Shown: positions 1 to 10,123 of the stretch, one piece after another
Layout of the letters: every line of letters begins with the position of its first letter
How positions within the stretch are numbered: the first letter of the stretch is position 1
Position numbers and translations under genes: made by a program
The notes under the pieces: model-generated
What the model was told of the DNA's origin: nothing
The model's database searches: none
The model's input: only the letters and a program-made list of their open reading frames with translations
Source: Hydractinia symbiolongicarpus
Lineage: Eukaryota > Cnidaria > Hydrozoa > Anthoathecata > Hydractiniidae
Direction: 5' to 3'
DNA length: 64,000 nt
Assembly (NCBI RefSeq): GCF_029227915.1
Contig: NC_079887.1
Location: 20,457,650 to 20,521,649 of the forward strand

Positions 1-172
1 AGGGTAAGAGGGTATTCAAATTTTTCCAATATATGCTAGCTAGTGTAATGAAAGAATATAAAAAACAATATTATCAAAATGGCGCTAGTTTACTCCCCTG
101 ACGTTTCGTTAAGAAGCTGCTGTCTCATAATTCAAATAAACTACGAACACACAAATTTTAATTCTCCACCAG

Positions 173-3100
173 ATATGGTTTGTACTTCCTTCCCAAGCAA
201 GATAATTTATGCAACAATACATTTATATCAGCCGAAGCTGTAGCCTGGATGATCAAAAGCATAGATGGTTGCCATGGCAAACACGATGCTGTTAGTCTAG
301 GACAGGTAGGTAGATGGTCATTACTTCGAAACGTATTTTCGGAATTACTTATAAGTTTCAAATAAGTACCCTATTTTTTATTTATTTTTTTGTTTGTTTT
401 AATTTTAGTAACGTTGCATGTTAAAGATCAAAGTTTTCTGTGTTACGAAGCAATTTGTAGTTTGATTTGTTTGACTATGTAGTACCAGACGAATAATTTG
501 TGTTTGTAATTTTGTCCAGTTCAGTCTGCGAATGCCATATAACCTTTTTATTTTTAAGTTACTGCATGTTCATGCATGTGAAGCAGTATAGAACATGACA
601 TTTGTGTTTCTTTAAATAAAAGTACAGCCCATTGTTAATTGATGGTTATCTTTCTTCATTTTTTATATCTAGCGTTTGCTCCAAGGAAAGTTCATCATGC
701 ATGCATCGGAAAGTTTATGGCAAAATTTCATTGATGGATTTTATCTGTACTACATCAAAGAAGAGAAGAAAGATGGTATGTTTAATTTGACCATATAGAG
801 AGTGAAGATGTTTTTTCGTACACAACTTTGTTTTTTTTGTTTTGTTTTGTTTGTACTTTTATTGTATATACAAGCATATATCTTCTCTTGTCGAAATACT
901 TAAAAATGGTAAAAATTCTCTCTTAGGAATCATCGTTAACACTTGACGACTAAACTTCAGTTGTGCTACTATACTAAGACAGTTTCAGATGTGTATTTAC
1001 TATTACTAATTTTTACATTAGCGGTTTTCTTAATTGTTCTTTTCTTAATTTTTTAGAGGATGTTGAGAAACGACGATTTTGGTTTGCTCGTAAAACAGAA
1101 GAAGAACTACTCACATCTTACAACATCCAGTGGCTTGAGGTTGCTGTGTGGAGAGATGATAATGAAGATCAAACAGCCTGCTTCTTGTTGGACGAGCTAC
1201 CGACACCTGATTTCGTCTACGCAAAGAATCAGAGATATCAAACAGCCAACAAAGGTAGGTGATAGTAAGTTGTTTTAAACACGCAGCTTGTGCAAAAAAG
1301 AAAATCGTACAACTTTTCACAACCTTTTGTCTGTTCGAGGGAAATTAACCACACTCTAATTAAATTTCTACGATTGTTAACATTATAGTGTCTACAAGCA
1401 CTTCATCATTTTATTCTTCGTTTAGAGAAGTCTGTCCCTCTATTCAAATCAATGGAGTACAACTTGGACGCTGACAGCAAAAGTGCGCGCTCTGAATGGT
1501 GTGTTATCAGTTATCATGGTAACTATCACCCAAACAAATGTGCGTATGCAATTGAAATGGATTGGATGGTTGCAACTGGTAGTATCATAGCTGAGTTGGT
1601 ACGTACTACTATTTTTTAGTTTAATCTTTGTTATGCTTTATTCCACTATTGTTTATTCTTGACATCTTTTTGGGAACCATCTGAACAGTGTTTTGCTATC
1701 AGGTTTTCCACGTGTACATTAGAGAATATCTTCAAATTGGTATCACAAAAAATAATTTTTTTTACATTTATTCTCTATCTTTTCGTAGTGTAAATTTTAA
1801 GTTTGTTACAAAATTATTTTGACTTCAAGTCTTTTTTTGTTGTCGTTTTTTTCTCGAAAAATAAAGGAGAGTTTGTGTCGATTATTACACCAACATCTTC
1901 TGCTTATACAAAATGTTTGTTTTGAAAAAAACACGATTATAGAATGAAAACCCTTTGTAGGCTAACAGATTTCGAATCTTCAGCTTCCTATGCATGGTTT
2001 AATATGGAATAAAAATACAAGTCAAAATACAGTTGCACTTTAGAACGATAAAAAGACATAAAACATTTTGATGTTTTTGAAAAGCTATAGTTGGGGACCG
2101 CATTGCTAAAATTTCTGATAAATTATGCAAAAATTGACTAGGAGAGACAATGTGACAATTTTTATGTAAAAAAGTTTATTATACATTCTTTGTTGTACAT
2201 TCCAATAACATATTCTAAAATAAATACAAGTATAATCATCCGTTAAAAGACAGGTTGTTGGTTGAACTTTAAATTTGAGTCCGCAATACTTTCTTTTCTT
2301 GTATATCTATTCTTTATAAGAGAGTACTGCAGTGTTCCAAATTGGTGCAAAAATGCTTAAATAGTTGGTATAATCTTCTGTTTCCAATTTCCTGTAAAGT
2401 GAAATTAATTCTGAAGTTTTTTATACATGCCTGAATATATAATAAAACATTAAAATCATAAATTAGTAACACTATTTTCAAATTATATAAAGAATTATAA
2501 TGAGCACCAAGGTGTGTGCACAAATTCTGTTGATAAAAAATGAAGCATCTAAAAAGACTTCAACACTCATCTATGAGAGGGTTAACCCTATTCATGTTGA
2601 ATCAGGAAAATCTTGAAAATGTTCTTATTTAAACTGAAATTTGGTCACTTTCTCTTAGGGTATTCTACAGAATTTTACAAAACAAAATCATGGCAGGCTC
2701 TCAGTGAACGATATTATATGAAACTCTGGTTTCGCACGTTGCAAATAATTGTGAATAGGGAAGTATGTTACACAACCCAGAGATGGCACACGTTTTTATG
2801 ACTTATTTCAATAGTGAGAATCGCTCTTAAGGTTTTTTGAACAAGTATTTAAACAATTTTCAAAACTATATCAATTTTGACAAAGTCGAAATTGATATAC
2901 TGTCGAAAATCGTCCCCAAAAACGACTGAAATTAGAAATTAGGATATGATAACAATGGAAATCTTTTTTGCTCAATTTCATCAAACTAGTCTAAAAATAT
3001 ACCAAGTTTCAAGTCATTATTTTAATTTTTACCGAAATTTATAAAATTTAGTTTAGCAAAGGGTTTTGAATGAGAATATATGTTTTTTCTTGGGCTGACT

Positions 3101-6100
3101 TCGCTAGGTACTTTTAGCTTATATTCTTTTATGTACTCACATGTTAAAACATTTTGTTAATGTAAGCAGAACAGGTAGTTTAGATAAGAGAATTTAGGGC
3201 TGGTCATATTTTGTGACATCTGCCATATTGTGAATGAAACACGAAGGTTCTGTTCTAACATTGTAAAGGATTTGGTTTGCTTAGGTTGCTAAGGCTGCTA
3301 GGTTGTGGTTGCTAAGAATTGAGAGTGATTTAATTTTACCCGTCCCGGATATAAGGCCTCTAAAACGATCCTGCAATGGTTAATTAATGCTGTATTTTGC
3401 TGGATTAATTTTTATTCAAAATAAGTCACGAAAGCAACTTTTGAACACAATTCGCAAAAATATATCCAACGAAAAAGAACAAAAGTTTAATTTAAGGTTA
3501 ATTACAATTCACTAAAAGTCTGTAGAAGCCTCTGAAAATGTATAATCAAAGAACAGCTACACATACAGCAGGCTGATGTCCATTGGAGGTTTTTCGTAGC
3601 AAGTTGACTCTGAATTGCTATAAAATATACTGACTACAGCTCTATCCAGGCAGCAAAACCTTTTCAGGTCTTGTTGCCCATTTTGACTTGTTTTGCTACC
3701 ATTCTTATCAGCTGCTGACCAAACTAAGCAAGAGTCAATAAACCATCAAAGAATTAACCAGCTGTAAATTTATGGAAACAATTATAAAAGATAGATATCC
3801 ATGACTTCACCACAAGTAGAAATTTAGTGAAACAATATAAAGAATAGATATCCGTAACTCCACCACAAGCAGAAATTTAGTGAAACAATATAAAGGATAG
3901 ATATCCGTAACTCCACCACAAGTAGAAATTTAGTGAAACAATATAAAGAGTAGATATCCGTAACTCCACCACAAGCAGAAATTTAGTGAAACAATATAAA
4001 GGATAGATATCCGTAACTCCACCACAAGCAGAGACGACATAGCTTTTGTTTTTTAGCTAGGCAGCGTGTCGTGTATCAAACCAAAGGATAAAGTGCTCGC
4101 GGGCTGTAACTTTTGTTCTGTTGGGTTTAAAGTGACGAAACTTGGCACAAAGAAGCATCAGTATCATCATCATCATCATCATTCTCGGCTTAACGTCCGT
4201 TTTCCATGCTAGCATGGGTTGGACGGGGTATATTAATGACCCTCTTCCAATCTGATCTAGACTGTGTTAGATCTAAACTCAACTTCCTCTGTATCAAGTC
4301 TGTCCTTATAACCTCCTGCCAAGTCTTTCTCGGTCTGCCTCTGGGCTTTGCTCCAGGAACTATCAAATCTCTACACTTTCTTAACCAATTATCCTCCTCC
4401 ATTCTTTCCAAGTGCCCCAGCCAATTCAATCTTCTTATCTGGATAACATCTTTAATTCTACGGATACTTAGCCTGCTTCTTAGCTCATCTAAACTCTTTC
4501 TATCTCTCAGACTGGCGTTACACATCCACCTAACCATTCTCATATCATTCCTTTCTAAACGGTCAAGATCTTCCTGCTTCACTGCCCATGTCTCACTACC
4601 GTACAACATAACACTTCTTACACAGGCCTTATACAACAATATGTTGTGACTTAATTAATGACAAAATATTTGGGTCATCGCAGGAAGTACAATGGTCCAA
4701 GAAAATATGTCTCGAAAATTCTCATTTTTTTTTATATTTTTTAAAAATATTTACAGTACTAGTCATTAAAAAAGTAATATAAGAATGTAAGATATTATTA
4801 ATAAATTTACAGGTGATGAAGACAAATTATTTCTCTATGGAGAAAATGGAAATCGATCAGAATTCAAATCTTCGAGAAATATTTTTTTTGAAAAATCGGC
4901 ATTTGAGAACCCTGATGTTAATAGCTGTCATGGAATAAAACTTGGTATATCTATGCGCATTTATGTCAGTAACTACTTAATTAAGACAAATTCAATTGAC
5001 ATGTGACCAAATAACATATGATGTCATCATATGACAATAGAAAATACAAATGTTCTGATCTGTATATTACCAATATTCCGGTCTGCAAATTACACAGTAT
5101 GCATGTCAATATTGTATGATGACTTATTGTCACTATCACACACATAATCAGATATTCATACAACTGGTTAGTTTAAGAAACAGTTATTTTTAGCACTGCA
5201 GCAAAAGTTGATATGGCCACCTGTCAATAAAGGATAAAGGACAAAGTGACATTGACAGGATAATTTAAAGAAAATAAATTTATCTTCCGAAAGTCCAATA
5301 AAAGTTAGGAAAGGTCACAAAATTTAAAGGAATTTCATCCTGTAATTAAAAAGTTATGACACTTTAAAAATGCCGCAGGCACTTTATGCACATCAGGCTC
5401 AGTTTATGGTGGATTTTTTTGTTGTATAGCTAACAAAGACAATTATTTCTTAGGTACAGAAATGGTCACATAAAGCCACATCATGTGGTGTCCACATTGT
5501 ACCTGCTCCCATGTGTGCTTTTCCTGGTTCCAGTATCCGATGTAATCGGAATCCGTTTCGAAAATCGCCATTTATTCATTTGAATGTTGATAGTTTGTTA
5601 AAGGAAGGTCAATTAAACTTATTTGAAGGTACGTTATACCAAACTTTCAAAAACATGTTTCTTCATAAATATTCAAATGTTTTTGTAAAACCTTTTATTA
5701 TTTCATCGCAACTTTTCTATTTTCTTTGTAACTTTGTTGCTCGTCAGATTTGTTCTTATCTAATCAAATATTACCGTAATACCTCAAATTAATTTCGTAT
5801 GAAAAACTTCTCTTTTGTCATTTTACTATGAAACCTTTTTCCAAAATACTTTACTTGCTTTAAGATAGTCAATATGATATTTCTTCATCTATCTTTAGTG
5901 CAGATGTTACGAGCGAAACCCATTTGTTATGTATTTTTTGCCGGGTTATCCCTTAAATATAACCGGATAGTGTGTTTCTTTTAGAATTTGATCCTAAAAC
6001 ATGGTCACGAAGGATGTTTTTATTTCAAGAAGCTATACTTCAGAAGTACGTATGTATAATCAAAACTTCTGTTGTTGTTTTTTATTTTAAGAAGCTATAC

Positions 6101-8297
6101 TTCAGAAGTACGTATATAGAATCAAAACTTGTGTTCTTGTTGTTTTTCAATATAAGAAGCGTGTATTTTTTTTTCAAATTTACGGCGCCGAACGTTTTTA
6201 TCACTTGCGAGGCGATCACCTGCAATAGTAAACCTGCGACCTGCCAGTTATCCTCTGTTGCCTTGGTGTATTGACGTTTTATTTTTAAATGCTGTGTTTC
6301 TTAGTAGTTTTAGCTTTGTTACTTTAGTGATCAAAAAACCATTTCGTACCTACGTTTTACATATTCATAAAAAAATTGGTATTTTTTTAATTCTACGCGA
6401 AGTATAGAGACTTTCACAAACATAACAGAAGTTAGTTTTTAGAAGTATAACGGAAGCAGGATAGTACACGCATGGAATGGCACAATATCACGTGTGCTAT
6501 TATGTCACTATTTCATGACAATGACGCAATTAGTGTTGATTAAGCACGTAATAAAAAACCAACAGCGTTTTAAAACTGCATTATTTGTGAAATTTACTTT
6601 ATTTTATCACGCGTTTGCTTTGTTTACTATACCTAGCCGTTTCATTATTACCAACCTGATCGGTTTTTTATGCGCTATTCATGCTCCAGGGTCGACGAAA
6701 CAGATTCCCACATTTTAACAGAGATAGCTTAGGTACCTTAAGGGAATTAATTTTCGGGAGAACTAATTTCATTATTACCAACCTGATCGGTTTTTTATGC
6801 GCTATTCATGCTCCAGGGTCGACGAAACAGATTCCCACATTTTAACAGAGATAGCTTAGGTACCTTAAGGGAATTAATTTTCGGGAGAACTAATTTCATT
6901 ATTACCAACCTGATCGGTTTTTTATGCGCTATTCATGCTCCAGGGTCGACGAAACAGATTCCCACATTTTAACAGAGATAGCTTAGGTACTTTAAGGGAA
7001 TTAATTTTCGGGAGAACTAATTTTCACGAAATTGACAAACTCGAATAATTTAAAAAAATGAATTCCCGCGAAAATTAATTTTCTTAAGATAGCTTGCTTT
7101 ATTCAAAAAATATATTTCTTAAATAGCGTTTTTTGCCAATCTCCTAAATTCCGAAATTCCGAAATTTTTTATGTCAAAACATTTCTAGGGCAGCCATAGT
7201 GGCGTCTCTATTTTTAGAACTAATTTGTCGGCCCTGTACACTGCCCCTTAGTGAGATCAAGCTAGCAGCTTTTTACGGGGCATTGCGATAATAAGCATTA
7301 TTAAAGGCCGGTGACCATTAGATTTATTCTGTCAGCTCTCCACATTTAGTACATGTGGAAAGTATAAATAAAAAATAAATCAATAAGTACTATTGGGTTA
7401 AACAGCTTTTTTTTAATACTCGAGTAACGGCAACAAACATAACCCTGGAAGAATAAAATAACTGGCTGCTTTGTTTTGTTTTTTAGGTTTGATTTCTTAC
7501 GAGACATTCCGCAAACAGCGCCTGAGTCTCCCCTCCACCCAGGGGGTCGTGCCAGACACTATCAATACATTCATGCTTCCGGAAGCATCTTAATGAAAGT
7601 TAACGACGCAGTTTTCGGTAAAGATTCGCTCAGTCCGACGTTTGACGAAAACGATATAAAAGAGTCGCCTTTTCGAAAAAATCGTCGGCCGTCGAAGAAA
7701 CCATTCGAAGCACAAAAAAACCAGTTGCATATTGACGAAGAATATAAAGATGTGCACGGTTTCTTCTGGGTGTATAATTATGCGTTGTCGAAAAAATGGC
7801 GGACAAATGTAACAGGTATATTGGTTCCCTACTTTAGAAGTAGTTTTCTTGCGACGTTGTGCCCATTTTCTGTTACTAGATCAAACCATTAAAAACCTTT
7901 GTACCTTATAAATTCTCTAAGTCACACCTTGGTTAGACAGGCCAAACACATTACACAAACTCTTATTGAGGTTAAAATACACATTCTATTTCGTCACTAT
8001 GACCATGACATCTGAAGGACAGAGCAGTGGACCAAAAGAATGATAAAATTGACCTTGAGAATTGATTAAATTAAATTAAAATTCCCACCTTTAAGTGTTT
8101 CTTCTACCTGCGCAGTCATGATATCTCACAAAATGAAATACTATTCTGATTTAGGTGATGTTGCTGCAGCGAAAAAGTACGTCGCCACTTTTTCAGATTT
8201 TTGTGCCAACAGGGACGATCAATTACTTCAATTTTGGAATGAAGCACGAACTCACACTACGAGACATCATGGTAGCGATACACCTGGAACACTTTGA
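173..8297 (+). CDS. DEPDC5: DEPDC5 (Iml1), GATOR1 complex subunit; 3' part of gene
   Basis: In animals DEPDC5 is the Rag-binding subunit of GATOR1, which restrains mTORC1 at the lysosome when amino acids are scarce. Eight exons read through in frame: 173-305, 673-775, 1057-1254, 1426-1598, 5454-5628, 5985-6045, 7487-7815, 8155-8297 (437 codons, 5' end outside the window). The first two encode a DEP domain (TFISAEAVAWMIKSIDG, then FIDGFYLYYIKEE). The rest match the conserved C-terminal region (LLTSYNIQWLEVAVWRDDN, EWCVISYHGNYHP, WMVATGSIIAELVQKW, TWSRRMFLFQEAILQKF, GFFWVYNYALSKKWRTN) and end in FCANRDDQLLQFWNEA before TGA. The 61-bp exon at 5985 is needed to keep phase between its neighbours. 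Introns are long and repeat-filled. AATAAA lies at 8682. Family assignment is from recalled conservation, but the match is continuous over all exons. Confidence 0.9.
3770..4031. repeat. 53-bp tandem repeat, about 5 copies, DEPDC5 intron
   Basis: The unit contains AGATATCCGTAACTCCACCA and GAAATTTAGTGAAACAATAT. The AGATATCC word recurs at 3793, 3846, 3899, 3952 and 4005, exactly 53 bp apart. The first copy differs most (CCATGACTTCACC). The array lies in the 3.9-kb intron 1599-5453, just upstream of a LINE fragment. Confidence 0.93.
4157..4648 (-). mobile_element. 5'-truncated LINE (non-LTR retrotransposon) 3' end
   Basis: The minus strand is open for about 150 codons and encodes the C-terminal tail typical of LINE endonuclease/reverse-transcriptase ORFs: LYKACVRSVMLYGSETWAV, RMVRWMCNASLRDR, LNWLGHLERM and KPRGRPRKTW. 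The stop is followed by a short 3' UTR containing TGCTAGCATGGAAAACGGAC and a (GAT)n tail, seen as (CAT)n at 4158-4180 on the plus strand. This tail type fits RTE-like elements. The fragment starts inside the C-terminal region, as expected for 5' truncation during target-primed insertion, and has no internal stop, so it is fairly young. It sits antisense in a DEPDC5 intron. Confidence 0.85.
6020..6170 (+). repeat. 62-bp tandem duplication of a DEPDC5 exon end and its splice donor
   Basis: The 3' end of exon 5985-6045 plus its donor (GAAGCTATACTTCAGAAG then TACGTAT, at 6029) recurs at 6091 with the same downstream intron sequence (ATCAAAACTT). A decayed third copy (AAGAAGCGTG) is near 6153. The second copy therefore offers a duplicate donor 62 bp downstream. 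Using it would add intron sequence, so it is probably silent. Confidence 0.85.
6641..7021. repeat. 127-bp tandem repeat, 3 near-identical copies
   Basis: The unit begins TTCATTATTACCAACCTGAT and ends TTTTCGGGAGAACTAA. Copies start at 6641, 6768 and 6895, exactly 127 bp apart. By eye the only clear difference is C versus T in GGTACCTTAAGG (third copy GGTACTTTAAGG). It lies in the DEPDC5 intron 6046-7486. Such identity implies a recent tandem duplication. Confidence 0.95.
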
Positions 8298-8681
8298 CAC
8301 TGTCCTGTCTTTATATTCTGTTTTTTCATTGCTCCTTTTTAGTAAAAACGAAATGCAGGCAGCTTATGAAAATAAATACAAAGCTTAGAATAATTGAAGA
8401 ATTTTGATTGTCCCATGTTATCTACAGTTTTTCTATCAACTATGATACTACCATTCATTGTGAAGAAATAGTTTTTTAAAAGTATCTGAAGTAGTCTGTG
8501 TATATACGTTGCCAATTTGTGTAAAAATTTAAAACTGCACCCTTTTAAGATGAATTAGGTTGTTTTGCCTGATTTTGTTTTACATGCACATCTTCTTATG
8601 ACTAGTCACGTTTCAGTGAATTCTTTTTAGATGATTTTATCAGATTGTATATTTGCTGTTTATGTTTTTATACTGAATGTC

Positions 8682-8687
8682 AATAAA
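8682..8687 (+). promoter_or_regulatory. Poly(A) signal of DEPDC5
   Basis: AATAAA in CAATAAAATATTTTTTAG, about 385 bp after the DEPDC5 stop codon and followed by a T-rich stretch. No competing coding signal lies between. Confidence 0.6.
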
Positions 8688-8697
8688 ATATTTTTTA

Positions 8698-10123
8698 GAA
8701 ATAAGAAATATGTCTCCACTCTTTCTTTTTTAAATCCGTCAAATATATCATCTTTGCTATTTTCGATGAATGCATAGCAGCACTAAATTCATTGAAAAGA
8801 CCAAGACTGAAAATGTAGGAGTCAATAATTTGCGCATGCTTAAATTTAAATGATTAATTTTCTGCACAAAAAGTGGAATTATTCGCGCAGGCTCAAATTC
8901 GTTCTTGGTACGATAACTATAAAAAGATACACTATTTTTATTTCTTTTGTTAAGCTGTCTACTGTTATACTTCGTGGTAACCTGGGGAGGAAAAGGTGGG
9001 AGGGGAGGGGGGAATGTTTATTTCCAAAGTACTATAAAAAGAGTCAAAAGTGTTTTAAAGTTGTAATTTGACATTTTTGAGTTGATGTATATATCTCGAT
9101 TTATTTGAAGTTTTAAACAAGATAGGTCCTGTCTCTTTCTCCAATCTACCTTATCTGTTTAATGACTGTAATACCATTTTTTTAAATAGTGCCACTCTGG
9201 CAAATTGTATAGCAAGCTTGATAATTTAACATTGTGCATAAAATAAAGTTCAGTTGAGGAATATGTTGATTGAGGTAGGTGAAGGTTCAGAGGTCTGGAT
9301 TGGCATACGTGAAAGTGGGAAACGGGTCCGGAGGGACCCTACAGAATAGCACCTAGGATCCGAGAAGCAGGGCAAATGTCTGTATTAAGCTATATTAAGT
9401 TACCCACTTGTTAAAAACAATAAAGGTGGTTATTCAAGAATAAGCGTAGGTAGTTTAAGCCTCGTTTTTAGGACATTTTTTCGCGAAAATGAGATCTTTT
9501 ACACAAGATTTAATTTATACTTCTTCAGTTTCGTGAAAGAATATTCAGAAAAAAAATCTTGACGTTTTCTTCAATTTTTTTTATATTTAGTTAACGTTAT
9601 TTTATAGAATACAAAAACGTCCATACTATGACTATATCGCGCTTACACAACAGGTGGAACATCACTACGTTGATGGGTCCCAACTTCCTCCCCAGTGCCC
9701 TGTTACGCCTAGTTTGATAGGAGTCGTCTCGTCGGAATATCTAAAAGGAGAGCATTCTCGACCCCAGAGCTCTTTGAGATAAACTTTCGAGGTTTTAATC
9801 TCAAAGAGCTCAGGGGACGAGAATGAAAGGAGAGGTCTGCCCACGCACGGCTCGTTGGGACGCGCGTTAATGTCGTAAATTATCGTAGTTCCAAATTATT
9901 ACTATAAGTGATTTGGCAGTTTAAAGTATAACTTCAAGTTTGTAAACATAAATACTTCCTCAGCACGAGGAGGAAGAATTGAAAATCAAAGAACAGACTT
10001 AACTGAGAAGAAGAACGTATTCATTTTTTGTATAATTTATTTTAATTTTAGTAACCCTAAACATTTACAGTTTATTGTGAAAGTATTTTAAAGAAAGGCG
10101 CAGACTGTTGCGTCAGCAAAGCA
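8698..10123. other. Intergenic, DEPDC5 to astacin
   Basis: No convincing exon was seen on either strand. The region holds a G-rich stretch around 8982-9012 and a long hairpin at 9753-9825 described separately. The astacin promoter should lie at its right end, but no clear TATA box was recognised. Confidence 0.6.
9753..9825. repeat. Fold-back inverted repeat (28-bp arms, 17-bp loop)
   Basis: The left arm 9753-9780 (CATTCTCGACCCCAGAGCTC...) and right arm 9798-9825 (...GCTCAGGGGACGAGAATG) pair at about 26 of 28 positions. A related single arm (TCAAAGAGCTCTTGAGACGA) occurs near 47816 in another gene's intron, so this looks like a dispersed fold-back or MITE-like repeat, not a local regulatory hairpin. 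Confidence 0.75.

Noticed and set aside
4206-4649. 147-codon plus-strand ORF in the DEPDC5 intron
   Set aside because: It is the antisense of the LINE C-terminal fragment, which has the recognisable protein motifs on the minus strand.
6641-7021. CRISPR-like array
   Set aside because: The 127-bp units are directly adjacent with no unique spacers, and the DNA is eukaryotic.
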